This document shows positions 29,176-38,462 of a stretch of DNA of 64,000 nucleotides, piece after piece. Position numbers and translations under genes: made by a program. This DNA is from Prochlorococcus sp. AG-347-J14 (GTDB lineage Bacteria; Cyanobacteriota; Cyanobacteriia; PCC-6307; Cyanobiaceae), in NCBI GenBank assembly GCA_003281505.1, contig QCBU01000005.1, positions 42,849-106,848 on the forward strand, read 5' to 3'. How positions within the stretch are numbered: the stretch's first letter is position 1; every line of letters starts with the position of its first letter. A model generated the notes under the pieces. The model saw only the letters and a program-made list of their open reading frames with translations. It made no database searches and had not been told where the DNA came from.

Positions 29176-30267
29176 CTATACTGTTTCTGCTGAAGCTGTG
29201 AGGATTTCTTCATTATCGTCAGTTTGTTCAAATAACATTTGTTTGTATTTCGCAGCCATCTCTTCAGCTTTACTAAAAACTTTTTGAGGGTCAGTTAGCA
29301 TATCGCCTGGTTCAGGTTCAAGTGCTTTAGTAGATAATGAAATTCGTCCCCTTTCAGAATCAAGGTCAATTATCATAACTTTCATTTGGTCGTTCACATT
29401 TAAAACATTATGAGGGGTCTCAATATGTTCATGACTAATCTCAGAAATGTGCAATAGACCACTAACTCCACCAATATCAATAAAGGCTCCATAAGGTTTA
29501 ATACCTTTTACAGAACCAACAACAACTTCTCCTACCTCAAGTCGGTTCATTTTTTTCTCTACCAAAGCTCTTCTATGACTAAGTACTAATCTATTCCTCT
29601 CTTCATCAACTTCAAGAAATTTTAAAGGCAAGTATTCACCCTCTAAGTCATCTTTAATTTTTCTTGCACTAATATGAGAGCCTGGGATAAAACCTCTCAA
29701 TCCTTCTACCCTAACAAGAGCTCCGCCTCTGTTTGTTGCGAAAACTTCAGAATATATAGTTGCGTCTTCTTTTTGGAGTTGTCTAACTCTTTCCCATGCT
29801 CTTTGATATTCAATTCTTCTAATGGAGAGGGCTAATTGGCCGTCTTCATTTTCTTCGCTCATTATGAAAAATTCTCTACTTTCTGAAGGTTGTAAAACAT
29901 CATTAAGTCCCTCAACTCTATTAATAGAAACCTCCTGAACAGGCATAAAAGCAGCTGTTTTTGCTCCTATATCTATCATTGCCCCTTTTGGCTCTAAAGC
30001 AAAAACTGTACCTTTAACTAGATCCCCTGGCTTGAAATTATAGTCATACTTACCCAAAAGTGATGCAAATTCTTCTTGTGTGAATCCGGCGTTGTCGAAA
30101 TCTGTATTTTTTCTGCTAGAGGAAGAATCTGCTGAAGGTATATCGCTCTTCTCAAAAGATAAATCTTCCTCATTTTGGGATGCTGAATTATTATTTAACT
30201 CAGAAGAATTTTTAATTTCTTGATCCTCAGAAAGCTCTTTAATGGTTTGGGAAGAATTTTCGTTCAT
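29176..30267 (-). CDS. rpsA: 30S ribosomal protein S1
   Basis: A 363-residue S1 with three S1 (OB-fold) domains, the short form used in cyanobacteria and plastids. The repeats begin near KPGDLVKGTVFALEPKGAMIDIG (residue 76), TIYSEVFATNRGGALVRVEG (166) and EVGEVVVGSVKGIKPYGAFIDIG (about 245). The first 60 residues are polar and serine/glutamate-rich, likely disordered. The protein binds mRNA leaders at the small subunit, and this matters in an organism with many leader sequences lacking strong ribosome sites. A 137-base gap separates it from metK. Confidence 0.95.
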   Translation of the reverse strand: MNENSSQTIKELSEDQEIKNSSELNNNSASQNEEDLSFEKSDIPSADSSSSRKNTDFDNAGFTQEEFASLLGKYDYNFKPGDLVKGTVFALEPKGAMIDIGAKTAAFMPVQEVSINRVEGLNDVLQPSESREFFIMSEENEDGQLALSIRRIEYQRAWERVRQLQKEDATIYSEVFATNRGGALVRVEGLRGFIPGSHISARKIKDDLEGEYLPLKFLEVDEERNRLVLSHRRALVEKKMNRLEVGEVVVGSVKGIKPYGAFIDIGGVSGLLHISEISHEHIETPHNVLNVNDQMKVMIIDLDSERGRISLSTKALEPEPGDMLTDPQKVFSKAEEMAAKYKQMLFEQTDDNEEILTASAETV

Positions 30268-30375
30268 TTGTTGTATCGCAGACTACCTAAGGTAGTTAGA
30301 AAGGAATGCTACTAGCCTGCAAACCAATAGCAAAAACATTTGTGATTAGTATTCTACACTTAAAGATGCTGAATT

Positions 30376-30855
30376 TTATGAAATTGAAGCTAATTGGTTT
30401 TTTGAATTTCCTTTTAGAGATTCAAGAGTAGAAATAAAATCTTTTACCCCATTAAATTTTCTGTAAACTGAAGCGTATCTTATATAGGCGACTTCGTTTT
30501 CTTTCCTAAGATTTTTAAGTATTAATTCTCCAATTTTTGAAGATTTAATATCTTTATTAGAGTCTTGAACGATTTGTGATTCAATCCCATCTACGAAATT
30601 AATGATTGCTTCACTACTGAAATTAGTCTTTTCACACGCTCTTGAAATACCAGTAAATAATTTTTGTTTATCGAATAATTCTCTGCCACCGTCTTTCTTT
30701 ATAACTGAAACTGGCATTGATTCCACTCTTTCATAAGTTGTAAATCTAAAGCTGCAATTTAAGCACTCTCTTCTTCTTCGAACACTTTTACCACTATCAG
30801 CAGATCTTGATTCCAAAACTCTGCTATCTGTGTTTTGACAGGTTGGACACTGCAT
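30376..30855 (-). CDS. nrdR: Transcriptional repressor NrdR
   Basis: ATP-cone and zinc-ribbon regulator of ribonucleotide reductase genes. With the start at 30855 (MQCPTCQ) it has 159 residues, the family norm; an ATG eight codons upstream adds a non-conserved stretch. The zinc ribbon uses C3, C6, C31 and C34 with RRRRECLNC between. The ATP-cone follows from FTTYERVE to about residue 140 ([29 protein letters not shown]). No NrdR box was found near its own promoter by eye. Confidence 0.96.
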   Translation of the reverse strand: MQCPTCQNTDSRVLESRSADSGKSVRRRRECLNCSFRFTTYERVESMPVSVIKKDGGRELFDKQKLFTGISRACEKTNFSSEAIINFVDGIESQIVQDSNKDIKSSKIGELILKNLRKENEVAYIRYASVYRKFNGVKDFISTLESLKGNSKNQLASIS

Positions 30856-30916
30856 ATGGTGAAATAAGCTGCACTTCAACTCTAATAGTAGAGTAATATT
30901 TTAATTATGAAAAGTA

Positions 30917-30946
30917 AAAAACCTCTAATTTAAAGAGGTTTTTTTT
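30917..30946. terminator. Bidirectional Rho-independent terminator between psbT and nrdR
   Basis: Sequence AAACCTCT / AGAGGTTT forms an 8-bp stem around TAATTTAA, with T-run on the plus strand and an A-run that becomes a T-run on the minus strand. Placed just after psbT, it most likely ends the psbB-psbT transcript. Confidence 0.85.
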
Positions 30947-30950
30947 TAGT

Positions 30951-31049
30951 TCATTTTCTGTCAAATTTAGGAGGGTCTCTAAAGGCGACAGCAAAGAACA
31001 AGGTAACAACTGCGAGAGTTAGGATAAGAACGTAAGCAAAAGCTTCCAT
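30951..31049 (-). CDS. psbT: Photosystem II protein T
   Basis: A 32-residue single-span PSII subunit at the dimer interface, stabilising CP47-associated parts. [20 protein letters not shown] is the membrane span, followed by [11 protein letters not shown], the PsbT tail. It starts 23 bases after the psbB stop and ends 4 bases before a terminator, the usual cyanobacterial psbB-psbT order. Confidence 0.95.
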   Translation of the reverse strand: MEAFAYVLILTLAVVTLFFAVAFRDPPKFDRK

Positions 31050-31072
31050 AAGATTAAGTAATAAAGTTTAGT

Positions 31073-32596
31073 TTAAACCCTTCCTGGGATTCTTCTTGTG
31101 GTTTCGTCACCAAGTTTTTTGAATAAACCAAATTCAACTTGGTCGCCAATTTCAGCATCAATACCAGCAAAGGAATTTCTGTAAAGAGTTCTTGAAGCGT
31201 GCCACCAGTGGCCAAACAAGAATAGCAACCCGAAACATAAATGTGCATATGTAAACCACGCTCTTGGAGAGCTTCGGAATACACCGTCAGATTTATAGGT
31301 CTCTCTATCAAACTTAAATGCTTCTCCAAGTTGAGCCTTTCTAGCTAATCTTTTCACTACTGCAGGATCAGTAAATGTTTGTCCATCTAGATCTCCTCCA
31401 TATATAGTTGCAGTGATTCCAGTTTGTTCAAATGAATACTTAGCTTCAGCTCTTCTAAATGGAATATCTGCCCTTACATTGCCTTCTTTATCTTCAAGAA
31501 TGACAGGAAAGTTTTCAAAGAAATTAGGAATTCTTCTAACTTCTAATTCGTTACCATCTTTATCTTGAAAAGCAATGTGGCCCTGCCAACCAGTTGGTAA
31601 ACCATCACCATTTACAAGTGCTCCAACTCTGAATAATCCTCCTTTAGCTGGGCTATTCCCAACATAATCGTAGAAGGCTAATTTCTCTGGAATAGATTCA
31701 TATGCCTCTGACTTAGTGGCACCGTTATCAATAGCAGCTTGAACTCTCCTATTTATTTCATTTTTGAAATAACCTGAATCCCATTGATATCTTGTAGGAC
31801 CAAAAAGTTCTACTGGGGTTGTTGCTGAACCATACCACATTGTCCCTGCAACAACGAAGGATACAAATAGTACAGCAGCTAGGGCACTAGCTAAAACTCC
31901 TTCAAGACTTCCAAGTTTTAATGCCCTATAAAGTCTTTCTCCAGGCCTATTGGTTATATGAAAAATACCGCCAATAATACCCATGAGACCTGCTGCAATA
32001 TGGTTGGCTACTATACCTCCTGGATTAAAAGGATTAAATCCTTCAACTCCCCAGGATGGGGCAACTGGTTCGACATGTCCAGTTAAACCATAAGGATCGG
32101 AAACCCAAATCCCTACGTTTGCACAATGAAAAGCACCAAATCCAAAGCAGGTTAGTCCAGCTAGAAGAAGATGAATTCCGAAAATCCTTGGTAAATCAAG
32201 AGCAGGCTCACCAGTTCTTGAATCTTCCCACAAATCTAAGTCCCAGTATGTCCAGTGCCAAATAGAGGCTAACATCAATAGACCACTAAATACTATGTGT
32301 GCTGCTGCAACCCCTTCGAAACTCCAGAATCCAGGATCAACTCCAGTAGCACCTGTAATATCCCATCCATTCCAACTACTTGTGATACCTAGTCTTGCCA
32401 TGAACGGCATGACGTACATCCCCTGTCTCCACATTGGATTGAGAACAGCATCAGAAGGATCAAAAATGGCTAATTCATATAAAGCCATTGAACCGGCCCA
32501 GCCGGCTAATAATGCAGTATGCATAAGATGCACAGCAAGTAGTCGACCTGGGTCATTAATAACTACTGTGTGAACTCGATACCAAGGCAATCCCAT
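31073..32596 (-). CDS. psbB: Photosystem II CP47 chlorophyll-binding protein
   Basis: Core antenna protein of PSII, 507 residues with six membrane spans and a large luminal loop between spans 5 and 6. [20 protein letters not shown] is the fixed N-terminus. Chlorophyll-ligating histidines are seen in [36 protein letters not shown] and [14 protein letters not shown]. The luminal loop contains SYFKNE and FRTSPRAW-like [13 protein letters not shown]. The C-terminus RRIPGRV is typical. Its 5' region is shared with the divergent ferredoxin gene (223 bases). Confidence 0.98.
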   Translation of the reverse strand: MGLPWYRVHTVVINDPGRLLAVHLMHTALLAGWAGSMALYELAIFDPSDAVLNPMWRQGMYVMPFMARLGITSSWNGWDITGATGVDPGFWSFEGVAAAHIVFSGLLMLASIWHWTYWDLDLWEDSRTGEPALDLPRIFGIHLLLAGLTCFGFGAFHCANVGIWVSDPYGLTGHVEPVAPSWGVEGFNPFNPGGIVANHIAAGLMGIIGGIFHITNRPGERLYRALKLGSLEGVLASALAAVLFVSFVVAGTMWYGSATTPVELFGPTRYQWDSGYFKNEINRRVQAAIDNGATKSEAYESIPEKLAFYDYVGNSPAKGGLFRVGALVNGDGLPTGWQGHIAFQDKDGNELEVRRIPNFFENFPVILEDKEGNVRADIPFRRAEAKYSFEQTGITATIYGGDLDGQTFTDPAVVKRLARKAQLGEAFKFDRETYKSDGVFRSSPRAWFTYAHLCFGLLFLFGHWWHASRTLYRNSFAGIDAEIGDQVEFGLFKKLGDETTRRIPGRV

Positions 32597-32819
32597 CGGT
32601 TAATTTCTAGTAACTATGCTGTATAAACAGCTAAACATCACGATAGTAAGGGTTTTTTAGTCTTTGAGGGATTTTTGTAAATAAATTTATTTTCTTGCAA
32701 AAATTGGTCAAATCAGTTGGTATATCTTCGTTTACAAGAAATTTTTGACTAAAAACTGTTAACATTTTGGTCACAATTCTCAAAGTAAAACGCCAAAATA
32801 ATAAAAATAACTAAAAAAA

Positions 32820-33182
32820 ATGGCAACTATCAGATTTATTCGTGAGGATTTAGAGGTTCAATGTAATCCCGGTGAAAATTTAAGGGAACTTGTCATGAAA
32901 GAGAATTTGCAACTTTATGGATTAAAAGGGATCTTAGGAAATTGCGGAGGTGCTGGACAATGCAGTACCTGTTTTATTTCGGTTGAAGGCGGGAATAAAA
33001 ATTCTTTGAGCCCTCTTACATCTGTTGAAGGAGAAAAACTTAAAAATAGACCAGAAAATTGGCGACTTGCATGCCAAACATTGATAAAATCATCTGCAGT
33101 CATTTTAACAAAACCACAATCCCCTCCCTCAAATTTGGAAGAACTAAAAAAAATTAGTGAAAATAAGAAATTACCTCGTTAA
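32820..33182 (+). CDS. 2Fe-2S ferredoxin with CX5C cluster loop
   Basis: A 120-residue ferredoxin. Cluster ligands are C42, C48, C51 and C85 (NCGGAGQCSTC and LACQTL). The spacing C-x5-C-x2-C differs from C-x4-C-x2-C of photosynthetic PetF and resembles the adrenodoxin/ISC type loop. About 25 extra C-terminal residues (KPQSPPSNLEELKK) follow the domain. The partner is unknown. It is divergent from psbB and upstream of psbM, 104 bases away. Fd domain assignment is firm; the exact pathway is not. Confidence 0.88.
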   Translation: MATIRFIREDLEVQCNPGENLRELVMKENLQLYGLKGILGNCGGAGQCSTCFISVEGGNKNSLSPLTSVEGEKLKNRPENWRLACQTLIKSSAVILTKPQSPPSNLEELKKISENKKLPR

Positions 33183-33286
33183 ATTGTTTAAGACTGTTAA
33201 TCAGTTTATAAAATTTGTTTATTTTTCCACTTTATTCAAGGTTATATGCCTATAGTCTTAATATCTAAAACAGAATTACCACTAAA

Positions 33287-33439
33287 ATGGAAACAACCAA
33301 CTTTGGATTCGTAGCAAGTCTTTTATTTGTAGGGGTGCCAACAATATTCCTTATAGGTTTATTTATTTCTACACAAGATGGTGAAAAATCAAGCTTTTAT
33401 TCTGATTCAAGTAAAGGTAGGCTTGGCCCAAAAAGATAA
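33287..33439 (+). CDS. psbM: Photosystem II protein M
   Basis: A 50-residue single-span PSII subunit at the dimer interface. METTNFGFVASLLFVGVPTIF is the conserved start and span, followed by LIGLFISTQDGE. The tail of about 15 residues (SDSSKGRLGPKR) is longer than in most cyanobacteria (about 35 residues). The gene is too short to be noticed by length alone but every motif matches. It precedes prmC with an 11-base gap. Confidence 0.95.
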   Translation: METTNFGFVASLLFVGVPTIFLIGLFISTQDGEKSSFYSDSSKGRLGPKR

Positions 33440-33450
33440 TGCCTCGATAA

Positions 33451-34320
33451 ATGCTTTGCATTTCTGTAAAAGAATTTTTATTTTGGAAAAAAAAACAACT
33501 TTCTAAAGGCGGGGATCATCGATCTCTTGCTTTTTTACTTGATTGTGTAGGCGGTATATCAACTAGTGATCTAAAATCAATAAGCATAAATCCAGTAGGT
33601 GAATTACATTTAAAAAAAAGTTTAGAGTTTTTAGAATCTATTTGGGACAATCATTTACAAAAATCTTGCCCAATCCAATATCTTTGTGGAATAACTTTTT
33701 GGAGAGATTTAAAGATAAAAGTTACAAATAAAGTACTAATTCCAAGACCAGAAACAGAGCTCATAGTGGATATAGTTTTCAATATATACCGAAAGAAATC
33801 AGAAAAATTATTTTTTGCTGAATTAGGAACTGGATCAGGCGCTATTAGCATCGCCTTGGCATTGGCATATCCATTTAGCGATCTAGTGGCAACTGATATA
33901 GATCAAGATGCATTAGAAATAGCCACTAGAAACTATACAAATTCTTCTAAACAATCAAATTTGAAATTTTATTGTGGAAATTGGTGGTCACCTCTCGAAA
34001 GTTTTAAAGGAAAAATAGACCTCGCTATTTCAAACCCGCCATATATTCCTAAAGATATATATGAAAAATTACCCAAAGAGGTTAAAAATTTCGAACCTAA
34101 AGTTGCTTTATTAGGCGGAAAGGATGGTTTAAAACATATTAATGAAATAATACAAAGAGCACCATTATTCTTAAAAGAGAAAGGTTGGTTAATTTTAGAA
34201 AATCATTTTGATCAAGCTGAAAAAGTAAAACAACTACTTATTAAAAATAAATTTACATCAATAGAAATCGTGAAAGATCTTTCGGGTATTGGTAGGTTTA
34301 CCATTGGAAGATATAAATAA
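33451..34320 (+). CDS. prmC: Peptide chain release factor N5-glutamine methyltransferase
   Basis: Methylates the GGQ glutamine of release factors with SAM. The 289 residues carry the SAM site ELGTGSGAISIALA near residue 124 and the catalytic NPPY at 195-198 (AISNPPYIP). The N-terminal helical domain binds the factor; LIPRPETELIV is the linker signature. It probably starts with the ATG at 33451. tsaC follows with a 23-base gap, which is a common cyanobacterial pairing. Confidence 0.95.
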   Translation: MLCISVKEFLFWKKKQLSKGGDHRSLAFLLDCVGGISTSDLKSISINPVGELHLKKSLEFLESIWDNHLQKSCPIQYLCGITFWRDLKIKVTNKVLIPRPETELIVDIVFNIYRKKSEKLFFAELGTGSGAISIALALAYPFSDLVATDIDQDALEIATRNYTNSSKQSNLKFYCGNWWSPLESFKGKIDLAISNPPYIPKDIYEKLPKEVKNFEPKVALLGGKDGLKHINEIIQRAPLFLKEKGWLILENHFDQAEKVKQLLIKNKFTSIEIVKDLSGIGRFTIGRYK

Positions 34321-34343
34321 ATTATTGTAGGTTTAAAATTTAA

Positions 34344-34925
34344 ATGAATTTAGTAAACTGTAAAGATGCCTTAAAGACTCTTAAAAGTGGTTTACCTATA
34401 ATTTTTCCAACAGACACCTTACCTGCAATTGGATGCTTACCAAAATTCTCAAATATTATTTATGAGTTTAAAAAAAGAGATAGAAATAAACCCTTGATTC
34501 TTATGGGATCGGAACAAAAACATTTAATTGAATATGTTCACGAATCAGCTAAAGAAGATTACAAAAAAGTAGCCTCAAAATATTGGCCCGGAGCTTTGAC
34601 AATTGTTATTCCTGCTTCAGAGAAGCAAACTGTAAACCTCACCAGTAATGATTTTACTATTGGGTTGAGAATACCCAATTCATTTATGGCACTTTCTCTT
34701 TTGAGAGAAACAGGACCATTGTTAACTTCAAGTGCAAATATTTCAGGTTTAAAAGGATCAATTACAGTTGAAGGTATTGCTCTAGACTTCCCTTCTGTAA
34801 AAGTTTTGGGCCCTACCCCCTGGGGGAAAAGCAGTGGAAAAGCTAGTACTATTATATTTTGGAGAAAAAGTGGAGATTGGAGACTGATTAGAGAAGGTGA
34901 AGTATCAGTAAGGGAATTGTATTAA
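34344..34925 (+). CDS. tsaC: Threonylcarbamoyl-AMP synthase (Sua5/YrdC family)
   Basis: Makes threonylcarbamoyl-AMP, the first step of tRNA t6A37 formation. The 193 residues are a single YrdC domain without the Sua5 C-terminal domain. SGLPIIFPTDTLPAIGC near the N-terminus, KKRDRNKPLIL, YWPGALTIVIP and GLRIPNS are the family motifs binding ATP, threonine and bicarbonate. The sequence SSANISG is present, as in TsaC. Its TAA overlaps by one base the ATG of a 55-residue membrane protein. Confidence 0.92.
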   Translation: MNLVNCKDALKTLKSGLPIIFPTDTLPAIGCLPKFSNIIYEFKKRDRNKPLILMGSEQKHLIEYVHESAKEDYKKVASKYWPGALTIVIPASEKQTVNLTSNDFTIGLRIPNSFMALSLLRETGPLLTSSANISGLKGSITVEGIALDFPSVKVLGPTPWGKSSGKASTIIFWRKSGDWRLIREGEVSVRELY

Positions 34926-35092
34926 TGTTTTTTTTATTATTTTTTGTTTTATTAATTCAATCTTTAACTTATTGGATATTAGAACCCCTTGTATCTTTTT
35001 TAGAGCATGTTCTAGAAATTAGATCCCTTCCTATAATTGCTCTGATAAGTTTGATCTTTTTATTTTCAGCGAAGAATATCGAACAGAATTAA
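34925..35092 (+). CDS. Small membrane protein coupled to tsaC
   Basis: A 55-residue open frame whose ATG shares the last A of the tsaC stop (TAATG). Two hydrophobic stretches, residues 2-17 and 36-49, flank a short polar middle (LEHVLEIR). The end IEQN is polar. The tight overlap suggests it is translated by reinitiation after tsaC. Nothing homologous is recognised, so it may also be a short transient frame. Confidence 0.5.
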   Translation: MFFLLFFVLLIQSLTYWILEPLVSFLEHVLEIRSLPIIALISLIFLFSAKNIEQN

Positions 35093-35103
35093 ATAAACTA
35101 AAA

Positions 35104-35175
35104 TGCCGGCTAACAGATTTGAACTGATGACCTTCGCTTTACAAAAGCGCTGCTCTACCGCTGAGCTAAGCCGGC
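35104..35175 (-). tRNA. tRNA-Thr(TGT)
   Basis: A 72-base cloverleaf on the minus strand. Acceptor GCCGGCT pairs with AGCCGGC. D arm AGCTCAGCGGTAGAGC, anticodon loop TTTGTAA giving TGT, T arm ATCAGTTCAAATCTGTT. The first pair of the anticodon stem is a G-A mismatch. CCA is not encoded. The 3' end is 12 bases from the stop of the small membrane gene on the other strand. Confidence 0.95.
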
Positions 35176-35240
35176 AATCTTTTTATCTTACAATTAGGGA
35201 GGGTCAATTATCAGTATTTTTTTAGCTTTTTTTAAATTTA

Positions 35241-35567
35241 TTACTTTTTGATATCTTTATTAACTTTATCAGTTTTTTTGAACTTTATTTCTCCTGAAAT
35301 AGTTCTTTTGATTGGTAAGTTGGCAACTAATGCAGTCATTCTATCCTCAGTCTCTAAACTTACTGCAACCTCTTCAAAATCAATTTCAACATATTTAGCA
35401 ACAACATCAAGAATCTCTTTTCTCATTTTATCTAAAAGATCAGTTGTTAAGGAACTCATATCAACTCTGTCATGAGCAAGTACAAGTTGTAATCTTTCTC
35501 TAGCTGTATTTGCACTAGACGTTTCTCTGCCTAGTAATTTATTTATAAGATCTCTGAGAGTCATCAT
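35241..35567 (-). CDS. minE: Cell division topological specificity factor MinE
   Basis: A 108-residue protein that drives MinCD oscillation and frees mid-cell for FtsZ. N-terminal residues to about 30 ([11 protein letters not shown]) bind MinD; the C-terminal dimer domain includes [16 protein letters not shown] and [12 protein letters not shown]. The C-terminus [14 protein letters not shown] is lysine-rich. It ends the minC-minD-minE group, 1 base after minD. Confidence 0.95.
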   Translation of the reverse strand: MMTLRDLINKLLGRETSSANTARERLQLVLAHDRVDMSSLTTDLLDKMRKEILDVVAKYVEIDFEEVAVSLETEDRMTALVANLPIKRTISGEIKFKKTDKVNKDIKK

Positions 35568-35568
35568 T

Positions 35569-36384
35569 TTAAAAAACCTTTGTTTGCATTAATCTCATGA
35601 ATTTATCTTTAAGGCTTTTGCCTTCTTTTTTTGGATCGATAATTGGTACATCTTTATTTGTAAGTCTTTGAGAAACATTCAAATAACATTTTTTTGCAGG
35701 AGATCTTCCATCTGAAAGTGTCAGTGGCTCACCTCTATTTGTACTTATTATTACTTGTTCATCTTCTAAAACAATACCTAACAATGGCAAAGAAAGGATC
35801 CCTTGAACATCTTCTATAGATAACATTTCTTGACTAGCCATCATGTTAGGGCGAACTCTATTGATTACAAGTTGGATAGGCTCAATATCTGAAGTGTTAA
35901 GAATCCCAATTACTCTATCTGCATCCCGCACCGCGGATAATTCTGGGTTAGTAACAACAATAGCTTCTTTACAGGCTGCAAGAGCATTTTTAAAGCCATC
36001 TTCTACACCAGCAGGACAATCCACTAAGACAAAATCAAAGTTCTCACTAAGTAGCTCACTAATTTTTTTCATATCTTCAGGCTTCATCCAATCCAACATC
36101 CTTGGATCTCCAGCAGGTAGAAGAGCAAGATTAGGTTCCTTTTTATGTCTAACTAATGCTTGGTCAAGACGACAATTCTTGTCAAGAACGTCTTGGGCCG
36201 TATAAATGATGCGATTTTCTAATCCTAGAAGAAGATCTAAATTTCTTAAGCCAAAATCAGCATCTAATACAGCTGTTGTTGCTCCGCTATTAGCAAGTGC
36301 TATGCCTAGGTTTGCAGTTAAAGTTGTTTTGCCAACCCCTCCTTTACCTGAACAGATTAATATTGTGCGAGTATTCTTCCCCAC
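35569..36384 (-). CDS. minD: Septum site-determining ATPase MinD
   Basis: A 271-residue ParA/MinD ATPase that binds the membrane and carries MinC. The deviant Walker A is GKGGVGKTT near residue 14; then [20 protein letters not shown] and [11 protein letters not shown], both typical. The amphipathic membrane-targeting helix is the last 12 residues, [13 protein letters not shown] region. The gene is between minC (111-base gap) and minE. In a unicellular coccoid such as this, Min keeps division at mid-cell. Confidence 0.97.
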   Translation of the reverse strand: MGKNTRTILICSGKGGVGKTTLTANLGIALANSGATTAVLDADFGLRNLDLLLGLENRIIYTAQDVLDKNCRLDQALVRHKKEPNLALLPAGDPRMLDWMKPEDMKKISELLSENFDFVLVDCPAGVEDGFKNALAACKEAIVVTNPELSAVRDADRVIGILNTSDIEPIQLVINRVRPNMMASQEMLSIEDVQGILSLPLLGIVLEDEQVIISTNRGEPLTLSDGRSPAKKCYLNVSQRLTNKDVPIIDPKKEGKSLKDKFMRLMQTKVF

Positions 36385-36495
36385 GATTTTAAAGATTTTT
36401 CAAATAATAAAGCCACTTGCGGAAAGTTAAATATTTTAAAGATTAAGTAATTCTTAAATTTATCTAATTTGAATTAATTTATTGCAAATGATTGA

Positions 36496-37158
36496 TTAAT
36501 TTTTATTTTTGATTAGGTGAGGTTTGATAATTATCGTTTGTTTATCTATTACGGCTATTTCGGGATAACAATTTTTGGGCTTATCCTTTGGTCCAATAGC
36601 AACAACATCTGCAATTCTTAACTGTAAAGGGTTTAGATAAAGTGATGCAATAGAGGCATTTTTATTTCCACCTTCGCCTGCGACTGCGATCCCTAATAAT
36701 TTGCCCCAAACATAAATATTTTTTTTTGCGGTAACTATTGCTCCTGGATTAACATCTCCAATAATGCATAGGTTTCCATTTGAAGATATTCTTTCACCCG
36801 ATCGTACTGTTCCTTTGTGAAGAATATCTTCTTTCTTTTTTGAATTGATTAGTAATAACTTATTTTTAATCTCTTGCTCTCTTATAAAAACCGAATCTAT
36901 TTTTAAAGACTTTCCACTTAATACTGTATCTCTATTATTTGAGTAAATGCTTAATAAGCAAATATTAATTTTATAAAATTGACTTTTTAATTTTGATAAT
37001 TGATAAGAAGTTATTGACTCATTAACTACGAAAATTTTTGCTTCAAAAGGTTCCTTGATTGAAGAAAATCTTTTGAAAGTTTCATGGATATTATCTAAAT
37101 TTAACGAAGAAAAAATTTCTAAACATTCACTTTTAGTATTTTTTAAAACGATTTCCAT
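36496..37158 (-). CDS. minC: Septum site-determining protein MinC
   Basis: FtsZ-inhibiting partner of MinD, 220 residues. The C-terminal beta-helix domain is clear, with RSGERISSNGNLCIIGDVNPGA-type turns (residues about 115-140) and VWGKLLGIAVAGEGG. The N-terminal domain is divergent, as is usual in cyanobacteria. It is 10 bases after the HD-hydrolase gene, sharing an operon with it and minD/minE. Confidence 0.92.
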   Translation of the reverse strand: MEIVLKNTKSECLEIFSSLNLDNIHETFKRFSSIKEPFEAKIFVVNESITSYQLSKLKSQFYKINICLLSIYSNNRDTVLSGKSLKIDSVFIREQEIKNKLLLINSKKKEDILHKGTVRSGERISSNGNLCIIGDVNPGAIVTAKKNIYVWGKLLGIAVAGEGGNKNASIASLYLNPLQLRIADVVAIGPKDKPKNCYPEIAVIDKQTIIIKPHLIKNKN

Positions 37159-37168
37159 TGAATTAAAT

Positions 37169-38425
37169 CTAGGAATTGTTTTTTATTAATGAAATTTCAT
37201 TTTTAATTTCATTTTTGATCATGCCTGGATAAATAATAAAAGAGCTATCCTCAGATCTCATTAATGCTTTTATTAATATAGAACTATTTTCTAATGCTGT
37301 TTGATAAGTGCCGTCCCATATTTTTAGTGCATTATTAGATTCAAAACCTTTAAAGGACCTTTCTTTAATCCCGCAAAATATTTCTGAATCATAACCATAC
37401 TTTTCACATAATTTTGTGGCAAATGCAAGAATTTTTAATCTGTTCATCTTACTTAAAAAACTTATGTCAGATGCCTTTAATAAATCTCTGTCAATAAACA
37501 TTTTGCATAGTGTAGAAAGTGGCTCAAAAGATTCATCTTTCCATCTAATTAAATGATAATAAAATGTTATGTCATCAATTCTTATGAAATCATCAAAATC
37601 AACCTTTGAAGGTGAAAAAATCCATCTATATAAAGAATTATCTAACCAAATTTTCTTTTCGTAATTATGTTTTATTGTGTGTATTATTTTTTCTAGAATC
37701 CATGTTGATATTTCGTTTATTTTGTGATTGTAGATTGTTCTATACATCAAGTTCCTAAGTACAAGGAAATGTTCAATAGCGATTACTCCTTTTGGCTTAA
37801 TTCCGATGTTCCCATCAGGTGAAAAGGTAAGAGCTGAAATTATTCTCTCTAAATCTACTAAGCCATAATTAGTACCTGTGTTATAACTATCGCGTAAAAG
37901 ATAATCGAGACGATCGCAATCTATCTCACTACTTATCAATGTTTTTAAAGGTTTTGAAAATAGTTGTTTTGATTGAAATAATTCACCAATTTTTCTCGGT
38001 AATTCGTTGTCATACTTTTTTAGGATTGAATTTATTGGAGAATAATTATTAACTAAGTTTTCAGACCATTGTTCGTGATCATGCTTGAATATTGTTTCAC
38101 TTGTATGGCTTAAAGGTCCATGACCTAAATCATGTAGTAGAGCTGCTCCATAGAGAACAAATTTATTTTCACTAAATGAAGATTTACTATCAATTAATCT
38201 CCTGTAAATTTTTCTAGCTATACAAAAAACGCCAATTGAATGAGTAAATCTACTTGATTCTGCACCATGAAAAAGTAATGATGCCGCTCCTAGTTGTTTT
38301 ATTCTTCTTAGTCTTTGAAAAACAACTGTATCAATTAATTCAATAATCATTAATTCTTCTGGTTTTTCTGCATCAAATACTATTTCTTTATGAATTGGGT
38401 CATGAAAAATTCTTTTAATAGCCAT
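37169..38425 (-). CDS. HD-domain phosphohydrolase
   Basis: A 418-residue HD-superfamily enzyme. H62 in SSRFTHSIGVF, H98-D99 in AALLHDLGHGPLSH and D171 in SEIDCDRLDYLLRD are the metal ligands, in the order and spacing of the SAMHD1/dGTPase-like group. The rest is helical. Candidate activities are dNTP triphosphohydrolase or nucleotide phosphatase; the sequence does not resolve the substrate. It stands first in the group with minC-minD-minE and ends 10 bases before minC. Confidence 0.88.
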   Translation of the reverse strand: MAIKRIFHDPIHKEIVFDAEKPEELMIIELIDTVVFQRLRRIKQLGAASLLFHGAESSRFTHSIGVFCIARKIYRRLIDSKSSFSENKFVLYGAALLHDLGHGPLSHTSETIFKHDHEQWSENLVNNYSPINSILKKYDNELPRKIGELFQSKQLFSKPLKTLISSEIDCDRLDYLLRDSYNTGTNYGLVDLERIISALTFSPDGNIGIKPKGVIAIEHFLVLRNLMYRTIYNHKINEISTWILEKIIHTIKHNYEKKIWLDNSLYRWIFSPSKVDFDDFIRIDDITFYYHLIRWKDESFEPLSTLCKMFIDRDLLKASDISFLSKMNRLKILAFATKLCEKYGYDSEIFCGIKERSFKGFESNNALKIWDGTYQTALENSSILIKALMRSEDSSFIIYPGMIKNEIKNEISLIKNNS

Positions 38426-38462
38426 ATTATTAATAATTTTTTATTTTCAATCTTTAGCCATT

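Noticed and set aside
31054..32573. Frames on either strand overlapping psbB (for example 31054-31329 and 32295-32573)
   Set aside because: psbB is complete and conserved in its own frame; the others are shadows.
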